A stretch of DNA of 64,000 bases, from NCBI GenBank assembly GCA_043804925.1, contig JAZDIP010000047.1:62001-126000 (forward strand). The letters are read 5' to 3'. The DNA comes from ChocPot-Mid sp043804925 (GTDB lineage: Bacteria; Bacteroidota; Ignavibacteria; Kapaibacteriales; UBA2268). The notes beneath the pieces are model-generated. The model made no database searches and had not been told where the DNA came from. It saw only the letters and a list, made by a program, of their open reading frames with translations. Every line of letters starts with the position of its first letter. Position 1 is the first letter of the stretch. A program made the translations under genes and the position numbers. This document shows, one piece after another, positions 34,947-44,140 of this stretch.

Positions 34947-37900
34947 ATGTATTTGTCTGATTTAGAGATAGTTGGTTTTAAATCATTTGCACAAAAAATA
35001 AATTTCAAATTTGCCGATGGTATAACAGGCTTGGTCGGACCAAACGGCTGTGGAAAAACTAATATAGTTGATGCAATAAGGTGGGTGCTTGGTGAGCAGA
35101 AGAGTTCGATTTTGCGTTCCGACATAATGGAAGACGTTATTTTTAATGGTACGAGCAGACGTAAACCGTTGGGAATGGCTGAGGTATCCTTAACCCTACA
35201 AAACACAAAGCAGATTTTACCAACTGAATATACCGAAGTAACAATAGCAAGACGGCTTTTCAGAAACGGGGAGAGCCAGTATCTTTTGAATAATACTCAA
35301 TGCAGATTACGTGATGTAATGGATTTGTTTATGGATACGGGTATTGGAGCAGATTCTTACTCCGTTATCGAATTGAAGATGGTCGAAGCAATACTTAGCG
35401 GTAAACCTGAAGAGAGAAGAAGTCTTGTGGAGGAAGCCGCAGGCGTAAAAAAATACAAATTAAGACGCAAGGAAGCCGCCAGAAAATTGCTAAATATCCA
35501 GAGCGATTTGCTTAGGGTTAAAGACATAGTAACGGAAATTGAAAAGCAGGTAAACTCTCTTTCGAGACAAGCCGCGAAAACAAGAAGGTTCAATAAACTG
35601 ACAGAAGAATTAAAATCTTATGAAGTAAATTTGCTTTTTCATCAGTGGGAAAATTACAAATCAATTCTTGGCAGTATAAGCGGGCAGTTCGAGGAATTGA
35701 AACAGAAGAAATCCGAAAAGAGCAAAGAAATACAATCCGATGAAAAAGCTTTAAATGAATTGAAGGACAAAATGGCATTGTTGGATACTGAATATCAATC
35801 TGCTTTAGAACAGGAAAACGCTATTAATTCCCAAATTTCGAAAGTAACCCAGGATTCGGCGGTTACTAAAGAAAGGATTACTGCACTAAATTCATCCAAT
35901 ATAAGAATTCAAGCTGAACTTGCCGAATATTCCGAAACTTATTCAAATTTAAACGAGCAAATTGAAAGTATAAAAAAATCACTGAATAATGTTATAGAAC
36001 TTGTTAAGCAGGTTGAAATTGAATTTAAAACTGCATCTGAATCACGTGAAGAAGTCCGAAAATTGGTCAATGAGGCAAGAGACCAAAATAGTTACTCAAA
36101 TGAAGAGGTATTGAGTTTCCAAAACCGGATTCAGTCAATTTTAAACGAGCTCGAACACAGTAAAAACCGGAAGGCGAGTTTGGAAAGAAGTATTGAAGAA
36201 AGCTTTATCGAAATTAATACATTAAAATCAAATTTAAAAAAATTAGAAGAAGAGATATCTCTAAAAAAAGAAAAGAATGCCGAGTTCGACCAAAGAGTGA
36301 GCGATGTTGAGATTGCTTTGAAAACTGCCGAAGAACACAAGAAAACTCTTGAAACCGAAATCGAAAAACAAAGGGAGAATCTTTCAGGATTGAATATTGA
36401 GTTGGGCAATAAAAAGGCATCTCTCGAAATGCTCCAGAGTATTATAGATACTGACGAAAGCACTAAATATCTGATGAAAGAATCCGGTTGGGAGCCGGAC
36501 AAAGAAAAACTATTATTGGGTGAAGCTGTTTCGGTTGATGAAAAATATAGAGTAGCCGTTGCTGCTGCTTTGGGCGATTATTCGAAATACTTTATTGTTG
36601 ACAACAAAGCTGAAGCCGAATCTGCAATATCGAGGTTAAAAGAAAACAACAAAGGAAAAGCGTCTTTTATCTGTAAAAATTTAATTCCTTCTACAAATAA
36701 ACCTTCAGAACCGACAGGAATTTCAGGTGTAATCGGATTAATTAGTGAAGTAGTCCGGGCTGATGAAAAGATTGTTAGTGCTCTAAGAATGTTGTTGGGT
36801 AAAACGGTATTGGTAGAAAACCTCGAGGTTGCATGGTATACTATGGATAAAGGACTTTGCGAAACTGCAGTGACAATCGAGGGAGAACTTGTAAAAAATA
36901 AAGCATTCCTCAGAGGAGGTTCAAAGTTAAAAACGGAAGGTCTTCAGATTGGTAAAAAGGAAAGAGTCGAAAAGTTAAATAAAGAGATTTCAGAATTTAT
37001 TAAAAAGATTACTAAGAACGAAAGTAAATTAAAAGATTTAAAAGACGAGCATGATTCAATTGATTTGGCTGATTTGAATCAAAAACTTCGTAATGCACAA
37101 AATGACAGGAACGGTCATGAACAGATTATCATCCAGTTGGGCTATCAAATACAGGGCATCGGACAAAATATTCAGGTTTTTGAAAGAAATAATGAAAATT
37201 TCAAAGAGGAAATCTCTCAAATAGAAGATACTGCCAAAAACTACAAAACAGAACTAAAAGAATTGGAAGAAAATCTGAAAGTAGCTAAGGAACAACAGCT
37301 TTTAAAATCTGCTGAACTCCGCGAAATGGAGCAGGATCTTGCAGCAAAAGAAGATGAACTTCACAAAGTTGAAATGAAAAAAGTACGATATGCCCAGGAA
37401 ACAATCTCATTACAGAAGGAGATTGATTCATTGAATAGCAGGATTGAGGAACTTGAGCATAACGAAGAAAGGCGTAAAGCCGAAATACAAAAAAATAATG
37501 ACGACGTTGGAACGTATGAAGAATTAATCAAAGAACTCGCATTGCAGCTTGAGAATTTGCATGAAAGCTCTATTGAAATCCAGAATCAAAGAGAATTTGC
37601 AGGCAATTTGATTAAATCCTTCAAAGAGCAGGTTACCCAATACTCAGGTGACATCAATTTGAAGAGGAAAGAATACGAACAATTGTTTGAGTCAATACAC
37701 CAGTTGGATTTAAAGGTTTCAGAATTGACGAACAAGCTTGAAAACGTAAAAGCACGTGCCAATGAAGGATATGAAATCAATCTTGAGACCGGCGAAATCG
37801 TACTTGATGAAAGCTTCTCTATAGATGAGACAAAAAAGCAAGTTAATGAATTAAAAGACAAACTAATTCAACTGGGGAACGTCAATTTCATGGCTTTGGA

Positions 37901-38480
37901 GGAATACGAAGAACAAAATGAACGGCTTCAGTTCTATAATAACCAGGTAAATGATTTGCAGGATGCAGAAAAGAACTTGCTTGATACTATCGACGAAATC
38001 AACAGAAACGCTCAAGAAAAATTTCGAGAGACATTCGATAAAGTTAACACATCATTTCAGGATTTATTTAAGAGATTATTCGGTGAAGATGCTCAAGCTG
38101 AGTTGAAGTTACTGGAAGGAGACCCTCTCGAAGCCGATATTGAAATAACTGCTAAACCTCCCGGAAAAAAGCCAAGAACCATTGAAGGTCTTTCCGGTGG
38201 TGAAAAGACACTTACTGCTATTGCATTGCTATTTGCAATTTACCTTGTTAAGCCAAGTCCCTTTTGTATACTTGATGAGGTTGATGCACCTTTGGATGAT
38301 GCTAACATTGGCAGGTTTATAGCACTTATTCGCGATTTTAGCACTGATACTCAATTTCTAATTGTTACTCATAATAAAAAAACAATGGAAGAATCCGATA
38401 GTTTATATGGCATAACAATGGAAGAAGAAGGTGTCTCAAAAGTAGTATCCGTCAGGTTGTCTCAAGAAAATAATAATTAG
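34947..38480 (+). CDS. smc: Chromosome segregation protein SMC
   Basis: A 1177-residue SMC ATPase, full length. Walker A is GPNGCGKTN (31-39). Two long coiled coils flank a hinge around residues ~505-640 (GVIGLISEVVRADEKIVSAL). The C-terminal head has signature LSGGEKTLTAIALLFA (~1080) and Walker B CILDEVDAPLDD (~1105). It works with ScpA/ScpB to organise and separate chromosomes. The leader is AT-rich without SD. Transcribed away from the 34689 gene across the nine-base repeat array. Confidence 0.96.
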   Translation: MYLSDLEIVGFKSFAQKINFKFADGITGLVGPNGCGKTNIVDAIRWVLGEQKSSILRSDIMEDVIFNGTSRRKPLGMAEVSLTLQNTKQILPTEYTEVTIARRLFRNGESQYLLNNTQCRLRDVMDLFMDTGIGADSYSVIELKMVEAILSGKPEERRSLVEEAAGVKKYKLRRKEAARKLLNIQSDLLRVKDIVTEIEKQVNSLSRQAAKTRRFNKLTEELKSYEVNLLFHQWENYKSILGSISGQFEELKQKKSEKSKEIQSDEKALNELKDKMALLDTEYQSALEQENAINSQISKVTQDSAVTKERITALNSSNIRIQAELAEYSETYSNLNEQIESIKKSLNNVIELVKQVEIEFKTASESREEVRKLVNEARDQNSYSNEEVLSFQNRIQSILNELEHSKNRKASLERSIEESFIEINTLKSNLKKLEEEISLKKEKNAEFDQRVSDVEIALKTAEEHKKTLETEIEKQRENLSGLNIELGNKKASLEMLQSIIDTDESTKYLMKESGWEPDKEKLLLGEAVSVDEKYRVAVAAALGDYSKYFIVDNKAEAESAISRLKENNKGKASFICKNLIPSTNKPSEPTGISGVIGLISEVVRADEKIVSALRMLLGKTVLVENLEVAWYTMDKGLCETAVTIEGELVKNKAFLRGGSKLKTEGLQIGKKERVEKLNKEISEFIKKITKNESKLKDLKDEHDSIDLADLNQKLRNAQNDRNGHEQIIIQLGYQIQGIGQNIQVFERNNENFKEEISQIEDTAKNYKTELKELEENLKVAKEQQLLKSAELREMEQDLAAKEDELHKVEMKKVRYAQETISLQKEIDSLNSRIEELEHNEERRKAEIQKNNDDVGTYEELIKELALQLENLHESSIEIQNQREFAGNLIKSFKEQVTQYSGDINLKRKEYEQLFESIHQLDLKVSELTNKLENVKARANEGYEINLETGEIVLDESFSIDETKKQVNELKDKLIQLGNVNFMALEEYEEQNERLQFYNNQVNDLQDAEKNLLDTIDEINRNAQEKFRETFDKVNTSFQDLFKRLFGEDAQAELKLLEGDPLEADIEITAKPPGKKPRTIEGLSGGEKTLTAIALLFAIYLVKPSPFCILDEVDAPLDDANIGRFIALIRDFSTDTQFLIVTHNKKTMEESDSLYGITMEEEGVSKVVSVRLSQENNN

Positions 38481-38559
38481 CAGATTGTTAAATTTAATGA
38501 TATACATTGAAATAAATAAATTATAATCCATAATGGAAGAAATCTAATACCTCAACAAT

Positions 38560-39420
38560 ATGTTTTATATTCTCGTTCTCATTTTTCAGCTTCAGGCATC
38601 CGGTACACATATTATTGCAAAAAGTGTAACAAGCGAATTGGCACCTCCGTTACTAATGTTGATTCGTTCGTGTATTGCTGCAGCATTGTATTTTGTATGG
38701 ATGCTGTTCAACAGAAAGAAAATCATAAAAATAGAGCGTGAGGATTGGATAAAAGTCCTTTTACTCGGATTATTAAACATTCCACTAAATCAATTTCTAT
38801 TTTTAACTGCAGTAAAATTGACTACGGCACCTAATGTGTCCCTTGCTTATGCTCTAACACCTGCTTTCGTGCTAATCTTAGCAATATCATTTTTTGGTGA
38901 AAAAGGAAATATAAAAAAAATAATCGGTGTAATTATAGCTTTTTTTGGTACAGGGATATTATTATTTGAAAAAGGATTTGACTTTACATCTGATAATTTC
39001 TGGGGATTCATTATTGTATTAACTGCTTCATTTTGTTATGCACTTTACACAATTATCGGCAGGGATTTTTCAATAAAATATGGTCCGCTCTATTCGATGG
39101 GAATTACTATGATTGCAGGATTTTTCCTGTATATTCCGATTTTTTTAATGACAGGAGTTCCTTTGACAGTATCAGATATTTCGACTGTGAACTGGTTGCA
39201 GATATTATATTTAGGAGTAATTACTTCAGGAGTGGGATATGGTTTGTGGTATATTATCCTTACTATGAAAGAAGCAAGTAAAGTTGCCGTATTCAATAAT
39301 TTTCAACCGGTTTTTACAACCATTTTTTCAATTATAATTTTTAGCCAGGTTCTGTCAATACCGTTCGCTATTGGGGGAATAATGATTATTACAGGTGTTC
39401 TGATAACTCAAAGAGGTTAG
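38560..39420 (+). CDS. EamA/DMT-family transporter
   Basis: A 286-residue protein with about ten hydrophobic helices in two EamA halves: first ~1-130 (SGTHIIAKSVTSELAPPLLM, QFLFLTAVKLTTAPNVSLAY, TPAFVLILA) and second ~150-285 (FCYALYTIIGRDFSIKYGPL, VAVFNNFQPVFTTIFS). The pattern is typical of drug/metabolite exporters of the inner membrane; the substrate cannot be read from sequence. The start is SD-less but gives normal length. It follows smc by 79 bases. Confidence 0.88.
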   Translation: MFYILVLIFQLQASGTHIIAKSVTSELAPPLLMLIRSCIAAALYFVWMLFNRKKIIKIEREDWIKVLLLGLLNIPLNQFLFLTAVKLTTAPNVSLAYALTPAFVLILAISFFGEKGNIKKIIGVIIAFFGTGILLFEKGFDFTSDNFWGFIIVLTASFCYALYTIIGRDFSIKYGPLYSMGITMIAGFFLYIPIFLMTGVPLTVSDISTVNWLQILYLGVITSGVGYGLWYIILTMKEASKVAVFNNFQPVFTTIFSIIIFSQVLSIPFAIGGIMIITGVLITQRG

Positions 39421-39484
39421 AAAACAGTAAAAGATATATACAGTAATTTGTATGCTCTTCTGTGTGATAGTACTTTTTAATTGC

Positions 39485-39826
39485 TCATGTTTGATTTTTC
39501 TCCAAATCTTTAAAATCCTCCCTCACCGGTAAAAAGCAATCAATTACTATGCATTTTGTTATTGCTTTTCCTGAATGTGGAATATTTGGTAATATTAATG
39601 CCGTCATACCGGCTTCTAAAATTTTAATATCACCATTAATATTAAATTCCAATTTACCTTCGATTACATGTGACCACTGTTCATGAGGGTGGCTATGCTC
39701 CGGCAGAACAATACCTTCATCCAAAGTGAAATGTCCAGAAGTTATATTTTCCGAGTGATACAAAGGACCTGTTATCCCATCCCAAATCTTGACAATTTTT
39801 CTTTTATTAAAATCAATAAACGGCAT
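39485..39826 (-). CDS. Cupin-domain protein
   Basis: A 113-residue single cupin. The start at 39826 has GGAG 5-8 bases upstream on the minus strand; the frame to 39856 lacks this. Cupin motif 1 is visible as HSHPHEQWSHVIEGKLEF with a likely metal-binding His/His/Glu-type set, and motif 2 as GMTALILPNIPHSGKA. Such proteins act as isomerases, dioxygenases or sugar/metabolite sensors; nothing narrows it here. It follows the esterase-like gene by 36 bases on the same strand and may share its transcript. Confidence 0.8.
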   Translation of the reverse strand: MPFIDFNKRKIVKIWDGITGPLYHSENITSGHFTLDEGIVLPEHSHPHEQWSHVIEGKLEFNINGDIKILEAGMTALILPNIPHSGKAITKCIVIDCFLPVREDFKDLEKNQT

Positions 39827-39862
39827 TTTTTCTCCTTTAACATATTTTAAATTCATGATTTC

Positions 39863-40594
39863 TTATAGTTTTGTTTCCAAAACTTTATGAAGCATCGCGT
39901 TCCAGGATTTGTAATTATGTCCCCATTCCTTACCCCAATAATCAGTGTTATGAGGAATGGATTTGGATTCGAGTATCCGGCTGATTTGTGTGAGATGAAC
40001 GGGATTTTCATTTTCCCCGGTTCCAGTCAGCATGTAAACATGATGCTTACTACGAAGAAAGGAAAGCCAGTACTCATCAGTCAAATTTGGCAGGTAATGC
40101 AAGGGCGAGTTGAAATAACAATTATCATCAAAAAAGTCTTTGGAAAAATATTGAATGTCATAAATTCCACTCATGGCAATGACTCCATAAAAAATATCAG
40201 GCCGCCGGAAATAATTGTTTGCCGCATGATAAGCCCCAATAGCCGCTCCACATGTAATAACCGGAACAGGTCCTCCGCAAGTAGCAAAAATTTCCGGTAA
40301 CAATTCGTTAATAATGAACTGATTGTATTCATAATGTCTTTGTGATTTTTCTTCCGGTGAAATTTCATTATTTAACCAACTTTCATTATTTACAGTTTCA
40401 ATAGAAAAAACAGTAAATTTCCCTTTTTCAATATATGGTTTAAGGGTTTCTAAAAAACCATTTTTTTCGTTTTCCAAATAGTCATCCGATTTGGAGGGGA
40501 ACATCAAAAGAGCAAAACCATAATGACCGTAAATAGCTAAATTAACATCCTTGCGTAGAATCTCACTGCTGATTTTATTTAAACTTTTATCCAT
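39863..40594 (-). CDS. Esterase-family alpha/beta-hydrolase lacking the nucleophile serine
   Basis: A 243-residue protein resembling the putative esterase (esterase D-like) family: YGHYGFALLMFPS near the start, a long mid-helix (YNQFIINELLPEIF), then VITCGAAIGAYHAANNYFRR with PDIFYGVIAMSGIYD, and a C-terminal WGHNYKSWNAML with the expected His. In the family the nucleophile elbow reads GxSxG, often GASFGAYHAAN; here it is G-A-A-I-G, so the serine is alanine. The fold should be kept but classical hydrolysis would be lost. It could be a binding or scaffold protein. Checked on the minus strand codons GGA GCG GCT ATT GGG. Confidence 0.75.
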   Translation of the reverse strand: MDKSLNKISSEILRKDVNLAIYGHYGFALLMFPSKSDDYLENEKNGFLETLKPYIEKGKFTVFSIETVNNESWLNNEISPEEKSQRHYEYNQFIINELLPEIFATCGGPVPVITCGAAIGAYHAANNYFRRPDIFYGVIAMSGIYDIQYFSKDFFDDNCYFNSPLHYLPNLTDEYWLSFLRSKHHVYMLTGTGENENPVHLTQISRILESKSIPHNTDYWGKEWGHNYKSWNAMLHKVLETKL

Positions 40595-40654
40595 AAGTAA
40601 AGAATTTAATTTTAAAAAAAGATAATATAAGAATAAAATTAATAAAATAAAAAC

Positions 40655-41317
40655 TTAAATATTTAAAGCATAAGGTATTCGTGCATCCAAAAAGAGCAAA
40701 AGAGAACCTTCGATGATATCCACCTCGACTTCATATCCCATGGCAATATTTCTGGCTCCCTCCCTAACTCCAAGCTCCAGTATTTCCTTGTCAAGTTCCC
40801 ACTTAAATCCCCTTGTAGATAATACTGCTTTGGGTTGAGGGATTAAGCCAATAGTTTCTCCCGGGAATGTTGGGAGTGTAAAACTCTGGGAAACAGGTAT
40901 GGCATATCTTCCTTTGTCATATATACATATATTTAACTTAAACATGTATTTCATCAGTACACTCCAATTGTTGAGAGAATGCTCAAGTTCTCCGCCATGA
41001 ATACCTGTTATTAGAATATTCCTGTATTTTTGCTTATGTACGTAATCGAGTGTTTTTTCAAAATCATTGGTTTCCTGGTCAGGAAGGTACACGATTTTGT
41101 TTAATTGAATTGAATCGTAAAAACCGTTTTTTTGTAAAGTATCCATATCACCAATAACTTTCTCATATCCTATTTTCATTTTAATTAGTTTAATTACTGC
41201 TCCATCAGCAGAAAAAATTGGTATTTTTAAAAAATCTTGAAAAAATTCGGCATCTGGTAACATCCCGTCAAGGCATGTTATCGCATCAAATTTATCGGTA
41301 AATTGAAATACAATCAT
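40655..41317 (-). CDS. Thiamine pyrophosphokinase-like protein
   Basis: A 220-residue protein with the TPK layout: ADGAVIKLIKM, VIGDMDTL (the GDxDS region), LPDQETNDFEKTLDYV (conserved D-Q-x-x-N-D-x-x-K), GIHGGELEHSLNNW (usual G-x-x-GGRxDHxLxN, here Arg to Glu and Asp to Glu), and a C-terminal beta domain (STRGFKWELDKEILELG). TPK transfers pyrophosphate from ATP to thiamine to give TPP. The altered GGELEH residues leave some doubt about activity. It is upstream of and co-directional with the esterase-like gene. Confidence 0.8.
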   Translation of the reverse strand: MIVFQFTDKFDAITCLDGMLPDAEFFQDFLKIPIFSADGAVIKLIKMKIGYEKVIGDMDTLQKNGFYDSIQLNKIVYLPDQETNDFEKTLDYVHKQKYRNILITGIHGGELEHSLNNWSVLMKYMFKLNICIYDKGRYAIPVSQSFTLPTFPGETIGLIPQPKAVLSTRGFKWELDKEILELGVREGARNIAMGYEVEVDIIEGSLLLFLDARIPYALNI

Positions 41318-41405
41318 ATTGGATTCTGAAAATTCTTGTAAACATTAATAAAAAAATATATTTTGTAAAAATAATTTTAACAAAACTAATGAATTATCAA
41401 TACAA

Positions 41406-41891
41406 ATGTACGAAGAGTTAAAAAAAGAGTGTAATGATTTACTTGGAAATGAAAAAAATTTCCTGGCTAATTCATCGAACTTTACTTCCTTATTATTTCA
41501 TGGTATAAAATCTTTGAACTGGGTGGGATTTTATTTTTTGAAAGGTGATGAATTAATACTGGGACCTTTTCAGGGTAAACCAGCTTGCATAAGAATTAAA
41601 AAGGGTAAAGGTGTATGTGGACTTTCTGCCGAACGGTGTGAAACGATTGTCGTTGAAAACGTACATGATTTCCCAGGACATATTGCCTGCGATTCAGGTT
41701 CAAATTCGGAAATTGTAATTCCCTTAATCAAGGATGGGAAATTATATGGTGTTTTAGATATTGATAGTCCGGCATTTTCGAGATTTTCGAAAAAAGATAA
41801 AGTGGAGTTGGAAAAACTTGCAAAGATACTCCTTGATAGTTCTGATATTGAGGAATTTGAAAATTATTATCAACAAACAACAAACATATAA
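41406..41891 (+). CDS. msrC: Free methionine-(R)-sulfoxide reductase (GAF domain)
   Basis: A 161-residue single GAF-domain enzyme that reduces free Met-R-sulfoxide. Three diagnostic cysteines are in GPFQGKPACIRI, KGVCGLSAERC and GHIACDSGSNSEI, as in the fRMsr family, followed by PLIKDGKLYGVLDIDSP. Length is normal. It reads divergently from the thiamine pyrophosphokinase gene, with 88 bases between starts. It probably repairs oxidised methionine in the cytoplasm. Confidence 0.9.
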   Translation: MYEELKKECNDLLGNEKNFLANSSNFTSLLFHGIKSLNWVGFYFLKGDELILGPFQGKPACIRIKKGKGVCGLSAERCETIVVENVHDFPGHIACDSGSNSEIVIPLIKDGKLYGVLDIDSPAFSRFSKKDKVELEKLAKILLDSSDIEEFENYYQQTTNI

Positions 41892-41934
41892 GTCGTAATA
41901 AAACAAAATTTTTTTCTAATTTTAAGAACTTAGC

Positions 41935-41942
41935 TATATTTG
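41935..41942 (+). promoter_or_regulatory. Possible Bacteroidota -7 promoter box
   Basis: TATATTTG fits TAnnTTTG and lies 43 bases before the ATG of the propeller gene at 41986. No clear TTG is found about 20 bases upstream (the region is T-rich), so this is tentative. Confidence 0.3.
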
Positions 41943-41985
41943 AAAAGTTGAAAAATAAAAATGAAAAATATATGAGGTGTGAATT

Positions 41986-43290
41986 ATGGGTGAACTGTTG
42001 AGAATAGCGGGCGAACTTTTGAAAGTGGTTTGTAATAAAAGGAATTTTATAAGGTGTTTCAGAACTACCATCTTATTTATTGTTATATTGGTTATAGGAT
42101 TACTTCCACAGAGTATTGGTTTTGCACAGGATTATTGGATAAAAACGAATGGACCATACGATGGTGCGGTTAATGCTCTTATCCCGGCATCCAATAACGC
42201 AGTATTGGCAGGCACTTCTTATGGAGGTGCCTATTTGACAACAGATGATGGTGCAAACTGGACTCAATCTAATTCCGGTATGAGCAGTTCTGCTGTTAGT
42301 TGTTTTGCAATAAATTCAAGTGGAAATATTTTTGCAGGTACTCAATCCGGAGTTTTCCTTTCTACGAATAATGGTGGGAGTTGGACCCAAATTAATTCAG
42401 GATTGACTTCGACATTAATAAAATGTATCGCCATAAATAATGCAGGTCATATTTTTGTTGGTACTGATGGTTCCGGCATTTTTCGAACAACAAATAATGG
42501 CGGGAATTGGACCCTGATTAATTCCGGATTATCAACTCTTGAAGTATATTCTATTGCAACAAAGACAAACAACCAAGTGTTTGCAGGTACCTGGGGGGGT
42601 GGTATTTTTCATTCAACAGATAATGGAGATAGCTGGACAGATGCAAACACTGATTTATCAAATCCTTTGGTTTGGTCAATGGTTGTAAAAAATAATGGTG
42701 ATATCTTTGCCGGGACATACGGCGGCGGAGTTTTTAAAACATCCGATGATGCCGTTTCATGGACTGCTGTCAATGAAGGTTTGTTAAACCTTATAGTATT
42801 ATCCTTAACTATTAACGACAATGGTGAAATTTTTGCAGGAACTGAGGGTGGAGGAGTTTTTCGTTCTACTGATAACGGCGCTTATTGGGATACTCTGAAT
42901 CCGGGATTAACCGACACAAGGATTTGGTCGTTGGCTTTGAAAGCAAATGGCTTGCTTTTTGCAGGTTCTCAAGGGAATGGAGTTTTTAGAAGTGCAAAAT
43001 CAACAGCTGTTGAAGAATTTAAAAATCCTGAAAATTTGATTTTAAAACAAATTTCACCAAATCCTTTTTCTGGTTTTACGACAGTATCATATAGTCTGCC
43101 TGATAAATGCCGGAATCCTGAATTGATAATCACAAATTTAATAGGGAAAATAGTTAGAGTAATCACTTTAACTGATGGTTCCGGTTATGCGGAGCTTTCA
43201 TTAAACGAATATGATAGTGGCATCTATTATTGTAGATTGCAAGCTCAAGCTGTTTCTTCAATAGCAAAAATGATGATACTCGTGAAGTAG
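41986..43290 (+). CDS. Secreted beta-propeller (BNR/Ycf48-like repeats) with T9SS sorting domain
   Basis: A 434-residue protein with a late signal/anchor segment (residues ~28-47, TILFIVILVIGLLPQSIGFA) preceded by a basic N-region, so cleavage would follow FAQ. Seven or so repeats of ~42 residues carry IFAGT-GGVFRSTDNG-W motifs (FAGTQSGVFLSTNNGGSW, FAGTWGGGIFHSTDNG). They would fold as a sortilin/BNR-type propeller. The last ~85 residues are a T9SS sorting domain (LKQISPNPFSGFTTVSYSLP, YDSGIYYCRL). GAGGTG lies upstream of the ATG. A surface or released binding protein; no enzyme motif seen. Confidence 0.82.
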   Translation: MGELLRIAGELLKVVCNKRNFIRCFRTTILFIVILVIGLLPQSIGFAQDYWIKTNGPYDGAVNALIPASNNAVLAGTSYGGAYLTTDDGANWTQSNSGMSSSAVSCFAINSSGNIFAGTQSGVFLSTNNGGSWTQINSGLTSTLIKCIAINNAGHIFVGTDGSGIFRTTNNGGNWTLINSGLSTLEVYSIATKTNNQVFAGTWGGGIFHSTDNGDSWTDANTDLSNPLVWSMVVKNNGDIFAGTYGGGVFKTSDDAVSWTAVNEGLLNLIVLSLTINDNGEIFAGTEGGGVFRSTDNGAYWDTLNPGLTDTRIWSLALKANGLLFAGSQGNGVFRSAKSTAVEEFKNPENLILKQISPNPFSGFTTVSYSLPDKCRNPELIITNLIGKIVRVITLTDGSGYAELSLNEYDSGIYYCRLQAQAVSSIAKMMILVK

Positions 43291-43440
43291 AGAAATATTT
43301 CCGAGCTGACTTTGGCATTCAATTGCAGGTGGATGAAATGTCTTTAAAAGTGTTTTATGGTGAATGTAAGAATCTTTGAGTTCAGAGGAATATATTATGA
43401 CGAAATTTAATATTTGAAATCAATTTAGAATGAAATATAT

Positions 43441-44112
43441 ATGAGCCGGAAGTTTGTAATCGGTGATATACATGGTTGCTCCAAAACATTTAAAAAGTTA
43501 CTTTTTGAAACTTTGGAAATCACACAGGAAGATTCGATATATCTTTTAGGAGATTATATAGATAGGGGCCCTAACAGTAAAAAGGTGATTGACAAAATAA
43601 TCAAACTGAAAAAAAGCGGATTTGACATTAATCCTGTTCTTGGTAATCATGAATTGTTACTTCTCGATTCAGCAAATTTCGTTCAAAATCACATAGTTTG
43701 GTTTCGTAATGGGGCAAAACCAACTTTGAAAAGTTTCGGAATTAATTATGCACATGAATTTAAACCCAAATACCTCGATTTCTTTAGAGGACTTCCCTAT
43801 TATTATCTATTAGATAATTATATTATCGTTCATGGTGGCTTGAACTTTACCGCAGATGACCCTCTCAAGGACAAGGAATCCATGGTCTGGATACGTGATA
43901 ATTTCGTTGACCTGAATAAAACAGGCGGCAGAAAACTAATTTGCGGGCATACACCCACTCCTTTGGATTTGATTAAACAAAGCCTGAAAAAGGATAAAAT
44001 AATTCTCGATGGTGGATGCGTCTATTATGGCAGACATCCGGGCTTGGGTTATCTAGTTGCTCTTGAGTTAAATTCCATGGAACTCTTCTTCCACAGAAAT
44101 ATTGATATGTAA
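43441..44112 (+). CDS. PPP-family metallophosphatase (PrpE/diadenosine-tetraphosphatase-like)
   Basis: A 223-residue calcineurin-type phosphoesterase. Metal-site motifs: GDIHGCSKTF (8-17), GDYIDRGPNSK (~40) and LGNHELLLL (~77), then HGGL (~138) and ICGHTPTP (~181). This is the compact bacterial PPP set shared by PrpE and ApaH-like serine/threonine phosphatases. The substrate may be phosphoprotein or dinucleoside polyphosphate. The AT-rich start has no SD. Convergent with mnmA, 28 bases between stops. Confidence 0.88.
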   Translation: MSRKFVIGDIHGCSKTFKKLLFETLEITQEDSIYLLGDYIDRGPNSKKVIDKIIKLKKSGFDINPVLGNHELLLLDSANFVQNHIVWFRNGAKPTLKSFGINYAHEFKPKYLDFFRGLPYYYLLDNYIIVHGGLNFTADDPLKDKESMVWIRDNFVDLNKTGGRKLICGHTPTPLDLIKQSLKKDKIILDGGCVYYGRHPGLGYLVALELNSMELFFHRNIDM

Positions 44113-44140
44113 TTCCCCTTGCCTGTCTATTGTCCAAAGG

